Part shown: positions 1 to 8,027 of the stretch, piece by piece
Layout: each line of letters begins with the position of its first letter
Position numbering within the stretch: the first letter of the stretch is position 1
From: an uncultured Eubacteriales bacterium
Lineage (GTDB): Bacteria > Bacillota > Clostridia > Oscillospirales > Oscillospiraceae
Direction of reading: 5' to 3'
DNA: 43,342 nt
Assembly (NCBI GenBank): GCA_902465435.1
Contig: CABQNH010000014.1
Span: forward strand, 1-43,342
The notes under the pieces: model-generated
Seen by the model: the letters and a program-made list of their open reading frames with translations, nothing else
Told to the model about the DNA's origin: nothing
Database searches by the model: none
Translations under genes and position numbers: made by a program

Positions 1-30
1 TTTTTCTAGGCATAGCTAAAGCTTTTTGGA

Positions 31-54
31 ACCACCGGCACTGCCGGTGGTTTT
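31..54 (+). terminator. Rho-independent terminator, plus strand
   Basis: A 10-bp perfect stem (31-40 with 42-51) is followed by a short T tract on the plus strand. It probably ends a gene lying left of the window. On the minus strand no T tract follows. Confidence 0.6.
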
Positions 55-70
55 CTTGCTACAATTATGG

Positions 71-119
71 AACGGGAGAAATCGCATGTAATCTGCGATT
101 TCTCCCGTTCTTGCATTTT
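71..119 (+). terminator. Long perfect hairpin, terminator-like
   Basis: A 16-bp perfect stem (71-86 with 94-109) has a 7-base loop, and a T-rich stretch follows on the plus strand after a few bases. It may block transcription from both sides between the upstream gene and psuG. The rest of 1-345 holds one further small palindrome (144-166) and no gene I can support. Confidence 0.5.
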
Positions 120-345
120 TCTTCTGGTTTTCCCCGCGTCTGAGTCGGTACGGAAGCCGTACCGACGCGCAGCCGCAGGCCGCAGCGCGCACAGCCCTGC
201 CCACGGCAAACGAAAAGCTCCACCGCGCCGGGCCGAAAGCGGTTTTCTTTCGTGCACCGATGCCATGGAGCCTGTTCGTTCTTCTTTTCCTTACCCGCCG
301 TACAGACGGCAGATTTTTCGCATACCCTTCGCGCGCAGGCGCAGT

Positions 346-1266
346 TTACAGCTTGCTGTAAGCTACCGCCGTCTTTGCAGCCAGACGCGCGTTGTTATAA
401 ACCAGCTCGATGTTGGCCTCGAGGCTGTCGCCGCCGGTGATCTCCTTGACCTTCGCCAGCAGATACGGCGTCGTCTCCTTGCCATGGATGCCGTCGCGTG
501 CCGCATCCTTGACGGCCTCGTCAATCGCTGCGTTAATCACGTTAGCGTCCATCGAGTATTCCTCGGGGATTGGGTTCGTGACCAGCATGCCGCCGCGCAG
601 GCCAAGCTCATGCTGCACCTTGAATGCCTTTGCCAGCTCGTCCGGCGTGTCGATCTCATAGTCCACGCCAAAGCCGGAATGGCGGGTATAGAAGGCGGGC
701 AGCTCCTTCGTGCCATAGCCGATAACAGGAACGCCGTGCGTTTCCAGATACTCAAGCGTCAGGCCGAGATCCAGAATGGACTTCGCGCCCGCACAGACGA
801 CCATGACCGGCGTAGAAGCCAGCTCTTCCAAATCAGCGGAGATATCCATCGTCTTTTCCGCACCGCGATGCACGCCGCCGATACCGCCGGTCGCGAACAC
901 ATGGATGCCAGCCATATGGGCAATCATCATCGTGGTGGTAACGGTCGTTGCACCGTCCGCGCCGCGTGCAACCAGCACGGCAACGTCGCGGCGGGAGGCC
1001 TTGCTGACCTCATGACCCTTCTTGCCAAGGTACTCGATCTCTTCCGCAGTCAGACCGGCCTTCAGACGGCCGCCCAGAATGGCGATCGTTGCGGGAACCG
1101 CACCGTTTTCGCGAATGATCTGCTCCACACGCAGCGCAGTCTCCACATTCTGCGGATACGGCATACCGTGGGAAATGATCGTCGATTCCAGCGCCACAAC
1201 GGGCTTGCCCTCTGCGACGGCCTGCGCGACCTCGGGATTTACGTCCAGATACTTATTGAGATTCAT
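346..1266 (-). CDS. psuG: Pseudouridine-5'-phosphate glycosidase
   Basis: This cytoplasmic enzyme splits the C-C glycosidic bond of pseudouridine 5'-phosphate, giving uracil and ribose 5-phosphate. The 306 residues match the usual family length. Family stretches are visible: ALESTIISHGMPYPQN near residues 26-41, an ATIAILGG segment near 59, VFATGGIGGVHRGAE near 122-136, and ANPI-type NPIPEEYSMD near 230. The start follows an AGGAGG site by a normal spacer. It lies 21 bases after psuK, so the two form an operon in which the kinase makes its substrate. No transporter gene is adjacent. Confidence 0.95.
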   Translation of the reverse strand: MNLNKYLDVNPEVAQAVAEGKPVVALESTIISHGMPYPQNVETALRVEQIIRENGAVPATIAILGGRLKAGLTAEEIEYLGKKGHEVSKASRRDVAVLVARGADGATTVTTTMMIAHMAGIHVFATGGIGGVHRGAEKTMDISADLEELASTPVMVVCAGAKSILDLGLTLEYLETHGVPVIGYGTKELPAFYTRHSGFGVDYEIDTPDELAKAFKVQHELGLRGGMLVTNPIPEEYSMDANVINAAIDEAVKDAARDGIHGKETTPYLLAKVKEITGGDSLEANIELVYNNARLAAKTAVAYSKL

Positions 1267-1287
1267 GGTGTTCTCCTCCTGTAAAAA

Positions 1288-2214
1288 TTAGATATTCACA
1301 CCGGCGCGCGCCGCCGCATTGGCAAGCGACATAGCCGGGTTGATGGTTTGTTCACTTTCTACCGCAATCGCGCCCGCTGCCAGCGCAAGCTGCGCCGCAT
1401 CGTGCAGCGGAAGCCCAAGCATACAGCCGTAAACCAGCGCCGCCATGGAGGCGTCGCCGCCGCCGGTCGCGTTTTTCAGCACGGTGGGATAGCAGGGCGT
1501 GCGGAAGCACTCGTCCTTCGTCGCGCACAGAAGACCCTTTGCGCCAAGGCTGATGAAAACCTGCTTCACGCCCGCCGCCAGAAGAAGCTCTGCCGCGCGG
1601 TCAAGATCGCGCTCCGTCTCGATCTTCGTATGCGTCAGAAGCTCCGCCTCCAGCTTGTTTGGCTTCAGCCCCTGCAGCCTGCCGAGGATCGGGCGCAGCT
1701 TCTCCGCCTTCGTCACCGAAACGGGATCGGCATAAATGGGCGCTGTGCAGTGCTCAGCTAAGAATTGCAGTGTCTCCTCCGGCAGATTGGTCTCCGCCAC
1801 CACAGTGGCCGCGCCGTTGAGCAGCTCCAGATTCTCCCGCAGGTAAGCCGGTGTGATCTCCCGGGCAATTTCCGCATCACACAGGGCAAGCGCGACGTCG
1901 CCGTCCGGTTCCGTCAGCACCAGATAGGTAGAGGTTGCGCCGTGCGGCACCACCTTTGCGTGCGCCAGGTCGATGCCGAGCGCGCCGCAGCTTTCACGCA
2001 CCTTCGCGGCATAAAGATCATCGCCAAGGGCGGTCAAAAGCTTGACGTTTGCACCGAGCAGCGCAAGATTATGCGCAATATTCCGCCCGACGCCGCCCAG
2101 CGACAGCCGTACCGTTCCGGGATTGGAGTCGCAGGGGATCAGCTTCTGCGCGGACTTTCCACAGATGTCGATGTTCACACCGCCGACCACGACCACATAA
2201 GCATTTTTCTGCAT
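1288..2214 (-). CDS. psuK: Pseudouridine kinase, PfkB family
   Basis: This PfkB/ribokinase-fold sugar kinase is probably specific for pseudouridine, because psuG follows immediately. The N-terminal VVVVGGVNIDICGK segment and LSLGGVGRNIAHNLALLGA are the ribokinase glycine signature. Near the C-terminus, NATGGGDASMAALVYG carries the anion-hole GGGD with the catalytic Asp. I chose the ATG at 2214 because GGGAGG lies 11 bases upstream; an in-frame ATG at 2244 has no such site and overlaps the promoter. The protein is then 308 residues. Substrate specificity is inferred from the neighbour. Confidence 0.9.
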   Translation of the reverse strand: MQKNAYVVVVGGVNIDICGKSAQKLIPCDSNPGTVRLSLGGVGRNIAHNLALLGANVKLLTALGDDLYAAKVRESCGALGIDLAHAKVVPHGATSTYLVLTEPDGDVALALCDAEIAREITPAYLRENLELLNGAATVVAETNLPEETLQFLAEHCTAPIYADPVSVTKAEKLRPILGRLQGLKPNKLEAELLTHTKIETERDLDRAAELLLAAGVKQVFISLGAKGLLCATKDECFRTPCYPTVLKNATGGGDASMAALVYGCMLGLPLHDAAQLALAAGAIAVESEQTINPAMSLANAAARAGVNI

Positions 2215-2244
2215 CCGCTTGATCGCCTCCCTTTTGAAAAGCAC

Positions 2245-2272
2245 ATTTTACATCATTTTTCGAAAAAAGCAA
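2245..2272 (-). promoter_or_regulatory. Promoter of psuKG
   Basis: On the minus strand TTGCTT (2267-2272) and TAAAAT (2245-2250) are 16 bases apart, about 30 bases before the psuK start. This is a plausible housekeeping promoter. Confidence 0.5.
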
Positions 2273-2390
2273 GAGGTTTTTTGAAACTTTACAAAAAGTT
2301 CACAACTCCTGCTTTCCCTATCGCGGCGTCCCCAAAATTTTCGGAAAAGCTGCATCTCTTTCCTCCGGAAATACTGTCCTTCCGCACAAG

Positions 2391-2442
2391 AAAAGGCCGC
2401 GCGCCGCCAGACCCGCAGCAAATACGGTCGGCGGCGCGCGGC
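2391..2442 (-). terminator. Terminator of the truA operon
   Basis: A GC-rich 13-bp stem (2396-2408 with 2430-2442) begins just after the stop of the last gene of the operon and is followed by four T on the minus strand. Confidence 0.7.
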
Positions 2443-2447
2443 GCGGC

Positions 2448-2699
2448 TTACAGCTTGCCGCCGCAGTGCGGACAGTGCGTCAGCTTGCCGGAATTGATCG
2501 GCATGGCGCGGTCGCAATGCGGGCAGCGATAATACTTGGAGCAGAGGATCACGCCCACGAGCAGCACGACAACGGCCGCGCCAAGCAGGATCCGCGAAAC
2601 CAGCCAGGCCGTAGCCGCAAGCAGGCTCGACGCCAGCGCCAGCGCAATGCAGATGCCCCAAAACAACCACAAAAACTTCCTGCAATTCTTATAATTCAT
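2448..2699 (-). CDS. Small membrane protein with C-terminal zinc ribbon
   Basis: This protein of 83 residues has a short basic N-terminus, two hydrophobic segments (about residues 9-28 and 33-53) and a C-terminal CPHC-x11-CPHC motif that can bind one zinc ion. It is the last gene of the truA operon and starts 3 bases after the preceding stop. I do not recognise a named family; the layout suggests an inner-membrane protein with a cytoplasmic zinc finger. Function unknown. Confidence 0.75.
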   Translation of the reverse strand: MNYKNCRKFLWLFWGICIALALASSLLAATAWLVSRILLGAAVVVLLVGVILCSKYYRCPHCDRAMPINSGKLTHCPHCGGKL

Positions 2700-2702
2700 G
2701 AC

Positions 2703-2930
2703 TCAGTCCTTCAGCTCCTTCAAATCGCGCAGAAGCGCGAGATCCTCCGCATTCAGGCGGAGATTGGTCTTGATCTGTTCGCCGCTCGGGCGGCGGACGC
2801 AGACCTCCAGAATGTTGTCCTGCTCCAGATAACCGTCGTTCACGGCCTCCAGAAAACGGACGAACTTCGGATGCGCCGTTTCAAACGCCTTCAGTCTGCT
2901 CTTCATGCCCAAAAGCTTTGCCGGGTTCAT
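2703..2930 (-). CDS. Small conserved-looking hypothetical protein
   Basis: This is a 75-residue soluble protein, rich in Leu, Lys and Glu, predicted mostly helical with a short central beta part. I chose the ATG at 2930 because a GGAGGT site lies 10 bases before it, overlapping the end of the ArsC/Spx-like gene; an in-frame ATG at 2948 is too close to that site. It sits between the ArsC/Spx-like gene and the zinc-ribbon gene. No motif points to a function. Confidence 0.7.
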   Translation of the reverse strand: MNPAKLLGMKSRLKAFETAHPKFVRFLEAVNDGYLEQDNILEVCVRRPSGEQIKTNLRLNAEDLALLRDLKELKD

Positions 2931-2938
2931 TGCGTCAT

Positions 2939-3280
2939 CTACCTCCATGTCGCCCAGACGTCGGGACAATAGCCCACCGTCGCCTGCTTTCCGTTTCGGA
3001 CGATCGGCGTCTTCAGAAGGCGCGGGTCATCAAAGACCTTGTCCTCCTTTGCGCGGGGATCGTCCATATACCTCATAAGATCGATCTCCGGGAGCTTTGC
3101 CTCCCAGTTGATCAGCGCGTCCACACCGCCGACCGCGCACAGCACGCTGTCAAATTCGCCGCCGGACAGGCCGTAGCGCAGAAGATCCACGCTTTGGAAC
3201 CGAATGCCGCGCTCCTTGAAATAGCGCTCGGCCTTTTTGGTATCAAAGCACTTCGTCTTTCCAAAGATCTGAATGTTCAT
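2939..3280 (-). CDS. ArsC/Spx-family thioredoxin-fold protein
   Basis: The 113-residue protein has the ArsC/Spx thioredoxin-like fold. FGKTKCFDTKKAERYFKERG near residue 5 holds the redox Cys at position 10 and the family helix. KTPIVRNGKQATVGY near 92-106 is the conserved C-terminal strand. Only one Cys sits at the active site, so it lacks the CXXC of Spx, and it need not be an arsenate reductase. The start ATG overlaps the truA stop (ATGA), which implies translational coupling; a longer in-frame start inside truA is less likely. YffB/ArsC-like is the safest label. Confidence 0.85.
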   Translation of the reverse strand: MNIQIFGKTKCFDTKKAERYFKERGIRFQSVDLLRYGLSGGEFDSVLCAVGGVDALINWEAKLPEIDLMRYMDDPRAKEDKVFDDPRLLKTPIVRNGKQATVGYCPDVWATWR

Positions 3281-4020
3281 TCGTAGCACACCTCCATGAG
3301 ACACAGGCCGTGCGCGGGCACGGTATAGCCCGCCTCCTCGCGCCGTCCGCCCTCTAAAAGCGCCTGCACAGACGCTGCGGTGCGGCGGCCTTGCCCGATC
3401 TCCAGCAGCGTGCCGACCAGGATCCGCACCATATTATACAAAAAGCCGTTTCCCGTGACGGTGAAGCAAAGCTCTGCGCCGTCGCGCGTGACCGTGAAGC
3501 GATCGATCCGCCGCACGGTGGACTTCTTCGGCCGCTTATCGGAGGTGAACGCCGCAAAATCATGCTCGCCCAGAAACAGCGCCGCCGCCTGCCGCATCGC
3601 CGCCGTGTCGAGCGGCTCCGTCACGCGGTAGCGGTAACGCCGGGCAAACACGTCCGGCGCGTCCGAATTCCAGACCCGATAAACATAGGTCTTTCGGGAG
3701 GCGTTCAGCCGCGCATGAAAGCGCGGGGCGGCCTCCGACAGGGAAATTGCGCCGATATCCTGCGGAAGCTGTGCGCGCAGCGCGCGCAAAATGGCCTCGC
3801 AGGACGCCTGCGTGTCGGCATGGAACGACGCGACCTGCCCCATGGCATGCGCCCCGGCGTCCGTCCGGCCGCTGCCCGCGACCTCGACCGGCGCATTCAG
3901 GACGCGGGAAAGCGCCGCCTCCAGCCGCCCCTGCACCGTCTCCTGCGTCGTGGTCAGACGCTGCCAGCCGCGATAGCGCGTGCCGTCATAGCACAAAAGC
4001 AGGCGAAAATTTCTCATCAT
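3277..4020 (-). CDS. truA: tRNA pseudouridine synthase A
   Basis: TruA makes pseudouridine at positions 38-40 of the tRNA anticodon stem-loop. The 247 residues are normal for the family. The N-terminal LCYDGTRYRGWQ and the catalytic motif GSGRTDAGAHAMGQ (near residues 50-63, Asp is the nucleophile) are clear, as is NGFLYNMVRILVGTLLEIG near 185-203. Its ATG overlaps the stop of the preceding 38-codon ORF, and its own stop overlaps the next start, so this is a tightly coupled operon. Two adjacent ATG codons are possible starts. Confidence 0.95.
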   Translation of the reverse strand: MMRNFRLLLCYDGTRYRGWQRLTTTQETVQGRLEAALSRVLNAPVEVAGSGRTDAGAHAMGQVASFHADTQASCEAILRALRAQLPQDIGAISLSEAAPRFHARLNASRKTYVYRVWNSDAPDVFARRYRYRVTEPLDTAAMRQAAALFLGEHDFAAFTSDKRPKKSTVRRIDRFTVTRDGAELCFTVTGNGFLYNMVRILVGTLLEIGQGRRTAASVQALLEGGRREEAGYTVPAHGLCLMEVCYE

Positions 4021-4133
4021 AGCTGCAATAGCTCCTCCTGCGCCTCGCGCAGCGAATCCGCCGAGCAGAAAAAGCTGCCGTCGGCCAGATAAACCTCATA
4101 ATGTCCGCGAACCCGAATGATCTGATACCCCAT
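4017..4133 (-). CDS. Micro-protein upstream of truA
   Basis: This 38-residue ORF starts at an ATG preceded by AAGGGAG with a 9-base spacer. It ends in a stop that overlaps the truA start. The peptide reads as two beta strands (YQIIRVRGHYEVYLADGSFF) followed by a helix (SLREAQEELLQL). The good ribosome site, the 4-base overlap and codon use like its neighbours support a real gene and a coupling role for truA translation. Function unknown. Confidence 0.65.
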   Translation of the reverse strand: MGYQIIRVRGHYEVYLADGSFFCSADSLREAQEELLQL

Positions 4134-4432
4134 GAAACACAGCTCCCTTCCTTGCTTACGGAGCCATGTTACCACACAAGCTGTCCGAAAAAACGGACTG
4201 CTTTCGTCTGGGCGCTTTCTAAAAGGCGCCCAAATTTCAGCGCAGGACGCACAAAGCGGGAGCACCTTCCGGGTCAAGAGCGTCTCCGACGCAGACACCG
4301 GGAGACGGCGGGGGTTCCGCCAGACCGTGATCCGGAAAGCAAGGAAGCCCCGGCCGTCCTTTCGCTTCCTCCGCGGATACCCCGGCGGAAGCAATCCGCC
4401 GCTTGCTGCAAGCGCTGGATTTTACGGCCGTC

Positions 4433-6754
4433 TTAGTCCGTGATCAGGTGATAATGCCGCAGGAACGCGACCAGAATCGTCGCCGTCTGCGCGCGGGTCG
4501 CGCCGCCGCGCGGCATCAGCTCGCCGGAGTTTGAGCCACTTAGAAGCCCCGCGCCGACCGCCCAGGCCATGGCCTCTTTTGCATAGCCGGAGATCTGCGC
4601 CCGATCGGAAAAGCGGGAGAGGTCGCCGCGCTCTGCGGTGTCATAGCCGCAGAACTGCGCGTATTTCATCAGAATCAGCGCCGTCTGCTCTCGCGTCAGC
4701 GCCATATTGGGCGAGAAGGTCGAGCCGTCGCCCGTGCCGGAGACAATCCCGTTGGCATATGCCCAGCGCACCGGCGCAGCATACCAGCCGTTCTCCGGAA
4801 CGTCCCGGAAGGGCGTGCCGTCTGCGGCGGCCGGCTTTCCGGCCATGCTGTAGAGCACCGTCACCAGCATCGCACGCGACATCTGCGCGCCCGGGGAGAA
4901 GGTCGTACCGTCGCCCGTGCCGGTAAACAGACCGTGCTGCGCTGCAACGGTCACATAGGAGAAGAACCAGTCGTCCGGCTGTACGTCCGTAAACAGGATC
5001 TTTGTCTCGGCAAAGACCGCCTGCACGGTCACATTTTCATCCGGCATGAGGAAGCTTGTCGACGCGGAATAGGCATCGGCCAGCTTGGGTGCACCGGAAA
5101 GGATCGCCCAATGGCTGAAATGATAGCCCTGCGGCGCCGGATTGGCGCGAAGCGTGACGCTTTCTCCCGCCTTATAGCTGCCGGAGCCGATGCCGTCTAT
5201 GACCTTAAGCGTCCGGCGCGTGCCGTCGTCCTTCTCCCAGTGGGCATAGGCCGTGCCGGAAACCTTACTGACATAGGTCGTTTCGCCCTCCTTATACTGC
5301 GTGCCGCCGTCCGGATCGGAAAACCAACCGACAAAGCAGTAGCCCGGACGCGACGGAACGCTCAGCGCGGGCAGCGCCGCTCCATTTTTAAAATACTGGT
5401 AGGAAACGAAGGAGCTTCCGCCGTTTCCGTCAAAATACAGACGGAAGTACGCCTTGGAACGGTTCGTATAATCGCCGTTCAGATAGAGATTTGCCTCGTC
5501 CACCCGGCGCTGTACCAGTCCGTTGACCACCGAGGTGTCCTTCGACAGCCATGAGCCGATGGAATTGACAAAGTCCAGCTCCGTATAGCCGCCGTAGAGG
5601 AAGTACTTATAGATATTATACGATTCGGACATCCACTGCGTGCCGAGATTATAGGTGAAGCTGACAATGGCGTCGTACTGTGCCTGCGTATGCTGCACCG
5701 TCGCCTTGGCCAGCACCGCGTCCACGCGCGCTTCAAACTCCTCAAGATACTCGCGCAGGAGCTTGTCCGCCTCTTCCTCGGTAATGCCGTCAGGGTAGTC
5801 GTCCGGATTGCAGCGCGAGCCGTAGCCGATCGACCACTGGCTGACGTCCCAGACCGCATACTTGGAGAAGCCCTCATGCGCCTTGATAAAGGCAACGCCC
5901 TCGTCGCTCGTTTTCAGCGTGAGCGGATCCTCCGGCAGCTCCGTCGAGCTGCCCGACACATTCGGATCTCCGTCCACCGCCACGGACGACCAGCGCGCAT
6001 AGAGCGTCCGGTTCGTCCCCGCGGTCGTGCTGTTGTAAATATGGGTGCCGCCGGTTTTCTCCGTGAACCAGCCGGCAAAGTAAGCGCCGCTCTTCGTGGC
6101 CGTGGGAAGCTTGCCATAGGCCGCGCCCGCCGCAAGGCAGCAGACGTCGTCGTCCGCGCTGCCGCCGTTTGCGTCAAAAATGGCGTAATAGAACGTATCC
6201 GGGCTGTCCGTTCCGGTATAATCGCCGTAAAGGAACAGCTTTGCATCGCGAATGCGCCGCCGCACCAGCCCCGGAACCACCTCGCCGTTCGCGTGCGACC
6301 ACGGCACCAGCGTGTCGGCAAATTCCGCCGCCGTGTAGCCGCCGTCGATGATGGCCTTCGCGAAGCGATATGTACCAGCAAAGCAGCCCGCGCAGTTGAA
6401 GCGCAGGTCGACCAGCGCGTCAAACTGCGCCTGCGTCAGGCTCAGGCTGTTCTTTGTGATAAAGCTGTTGACCGCATCCTCGCAGGCGGAAAGCGCGTTT
6501 TCGCCGAATTCGTCGACGGATTTTCCCTCGAAGCTCTCAATAAACGCAACGCCTGCGGCGCTCGTCGTATAGCGGGTCACAGCGGCGATCGTTTCCTCCG
6601 GCCCTCTCCCGATGGGCGGGGCCGGATCCACCGGCATCTCATTTGACGTTACATTTCCAAAATAGCCCTGCGCATCCTCCTGCGCCGAGACGGTCATTGG
6701 CAGACCAGCCAGCAGCGCGAGGATCAGCGCAAGTGACAGAATCCGTTTTTTCAT
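4433..6754 (-). CDS. SLH-anchored surface protein with two lysozyme-like domains
   Basis: A 773-residue secreted protein. Residues 1-24 are a signal peptide (MKKRILSLALILALLAGLPM, cleavage after VSA). Two GH24-type (T4/phage lysozyme) domains follow, about 65-190 and 285-430. The second keeps the Glu of KAHEGF and a WDVSQWSIGYGS segment. The first keeps an ESFEG but lacks the IGYG region, so it is probably inactive. After each comes an InlB/Listeria-Bacteroides repeat (FDANGG...AGWF; FDGNGG...VGWF), then another bacterial-repeat segment. Three SLH domains end the protein (about 590-773), anchoring it to the secondary cell-wall polymer. I chose the ATG at 6754, after AGGAGC, because it starts the signal peptide. 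Confidence 0.88.
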   Translation of the reverse strand: MKKRILSLALILALLAGLPMTVSAQEDAQGYFGNVTSNEMPVDPAPPIGRGPEETIAAVTRYTTSAAGVAFIESFEGKSVDEFGENALSACEDAVNSFITKNSLSLTQAQFDALVDLRFNCAGCFAGTYRFAKAIIDGGYTAAEFADTLVPWSHANGEVVPGLVRRRIRDAKLFLYGDYTGTDSPDTFYYAIFDANGGSADDDVCCLAAGAAYGKLPTATKSGAYFAGWFTEKTGGTHIYNSTTAGTNRTLYARWSSVAVDGDPNVSGSSTELPEDPLTLKTSDEGVAFIKAHEGFSKYAVWDVSQWSIGYGSRCNPDDYPDGITEEEADKLLREYLEEFEARVDAVLAKATVQHTQAQYDAIVSFTYNLGTQWMSESYNIYKYFLYGGYTELDFVNSIGSWLSKDTSVVNGLVQRRVDEANLYLNGDYTNRSKAYFRLYFDGNGGSSFVSYQYFKNGAALPALSVPSRPGYCFVGWFSDPDGGTQYKEGETTYVSKVSGTAYAHWEKDDGTRRTLKVIDGIGSGSYKAGESVTLRANPAPQGYHFSHWAILSGAPKLADAYSASTSFLMPDENVTVQAVFAETKILFTDVQPDDWFFSYVTVAAQHGLFTGTGDGTTFSPGAQMSRAMLVTVLYSMAGKPAAADGTPFRDVPENGWYAAPVRWAYANGIVSGTGDGSTFSPNMALTREQTALILMKYAQFCGYDTAERGDLSRFSDRAQISGYAKEAMAWAVGAGLLSGSNSGELMPRGGATRAQTATILVAFLRHYHLITD

Positions 6755-6798
6755 AGCATTGCTCCTAATCACGCATCGTATTTTGCATTTTCTCGTAT

Positions 6799-6827
6799 AT
6801 TGTAACAAAAACGCCACGGTGCGTCAA
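6799..6827 (-). promoter_or_regulatory. Promoter of the SLH-lysozyme gene
   Basis: On the minus strand TTGACG (6822-6827) and TACAAT (6799-6804) are separated by 17 bases, about 45 bases before the start codon. Near-consensus housekeeping promoter. Confidence 0.75.
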
Positions 6828-6876
6828 GGCTTTCCGCGCAAAAAGAAACAAATAGTGAAAAAATATTACAAAATAA

Positions 6877-7788
6877 TTACATATTTTGTTCCAGCCACGC
6901 CAGGACGTCCGCAAACACCTCGTCCTGATTTTTCTCGTTGTGCATCTCGTGACGGCCGCCGGGATACAGCTTGCAGGTGACGTTCTGTATCCCCGCCGCG
7001 CGGAAGGCCGCAGCCGATTTCCGGACGCCCCTGCCCATTGCACCGACGGGGTCGCGATCGCCCGCAAGGAAGAAAACAGGCAGCTCCCGGTTCATTTTCC
7101 GCAGATTTTTGGGCGTTTCGTTCATCCAAAGCCCGTGCAGCATCGCAGAGGACATGCCGACCGTCGGCCCATACGCGCACATCGGATCCCTGTCATAGCG
7201 CGCCACGACCTCCGGGTCGCCGCAAATCCACGCGTTGGGCGAGTGCTCTCCGGGAAACGGGCGGCAATAGGAGCCGAACATCAGCCTGGCAACCAGCTTC
7301 GGCTTCTTCTTTTCGCAGCCGAGCAGCCGGTAAAGCCCGCACAGCGCCTGTCCCGCGGCCAGCTCCACCTTGGGGTGCCACGCCGTGCCGGAAAGCACCG
7401 CACCGCGGATGCCGCTGTCCGGATAGCGGTACAGGTAGGTGCGCGTCAGGAAGGAGCCCATGCTGTGGCCGTAAAAGAAGTAGGGCAGTGTGGGATACTG
7501 CGCGCGCACCTTCTCATGGAGCTGTCTCAGATCCTGCACGACCTCGTCCCAGCCGCCCGAAAAATGCCCGGGCGTGCCGCCCTCCGCGCTTTTTCCGTGC
7601 CCCGTGTGGTCATCGCCCACCACGACGAAGCCGTTTTGCGTCAAGAATGCGGCGAAATGGGCATAGCGCTCGACATATTCGGCAACGCCATGGACGATCT
7701 GCACCACGCCGCGCGGCGTCCCCTCCGGCTCCCAAAGGCAGCAGTGCAGTCGACCGCCGCCGGTGGCCGTAAGATAGAATTCCTTCAT
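6877..7788 (-). CDS. Alpha/beta hydrolase, monoacylglycerol-lipase/lysophospholipase type
   Basis: A 303-residue serine hydrolase. VVQIVHGVAEYVERYAHFA near residues 28-46 is the oxyanion-hole region. FYGHSMGSF near 101-109 holds the nucleophilic Ser, FLAGDRDPVG near 240 the Asp, and GGRHEMHNE near 275 the His. The pattern fits the Hydrolase_4 group (YtpA/PldB-like), which cleaves monoacylglycerols or lysophospholipids; free glycerol from such a reaction could feed the neighbouring glpK. The start at 7788 follows GGAGGA; a 31-codon upstream extension has no ribosome site. No signal peptide, so it is probably cytoplasmic. Confidence 0.85.
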   Translation of the reverse strand: MKEFYLTATGGGRLHCCLWEPEGTPRGVVQIVHGVAEYVERYAHFAAFLTQNGFVVVGDDHTGHGKSAEGGTPGHFSGGWDEVVQDLRQLHEKVRAQYPTLPYFFYGHSMGSFLTRTYLYRYPDSGIRGAVLSGTAWHPKVELAAGQALCGLYRLLGCEKKKPKLVARLMFGSYCRPFPGEHSPNAWICGDPEVVARYDRDPMCAYGPTVGMSSAMLHGLWMNETPKNLRKMNRELPVFFLAGDRDPVGAMGRGVRKSAAAFRAAGIQNVTCKLYPGGRHEMHNEKNQDEVFADVLAWLEQNM

Positions 7789-7855
7789 GGCTCGTCCTCC
7801 TATGCATAAGAAATCCGCCGCATCGCGTTTTTTTGCGGAATCCTTTGAATTTCTA

Positions 7856-7884
7856 TTGACATTATAGCGCAAATACCGCAAACT
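7856..7884 (+). promoter_or_regulatory. Divergent promoter region, glpK and hydrolase
   Basis: On the plus strand a perfect TTGACA (7856-7861) is followed 17 bases later by a poor -10 (CAAACT). On the minus strand a perfect TATAAT (7861-7866) serves the hydrolase gene but has only a weak -35. The two elements overlap, so the promoters may exclude each other. A 7-bp inverted repeat (7933-7939 with 7947-7953) lies in the glpK leader. Confidence 0.4.
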
Positions 7885-8027
7885 AAATAGTAGATTTCAA
7901 AAAATTTAAAGGATGTTCAAGAATTCAGGGCAGCGCCCTCGCCGACAGGGCGCATCGGCGCAGGGATGCAGCGCCGCCTTCGCCCTCCGCACCGTGCAGG
8001 GGGTCTTTCAAAAAAGGAGGAACACCT

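Noticed and set aside
2939..3280. Arsenate reductase
   Set aside because: The fold fits ArsC/Spx, but the gene lies in a tRNA-modification operon with no arsenic genes, so the specific function is not supported.
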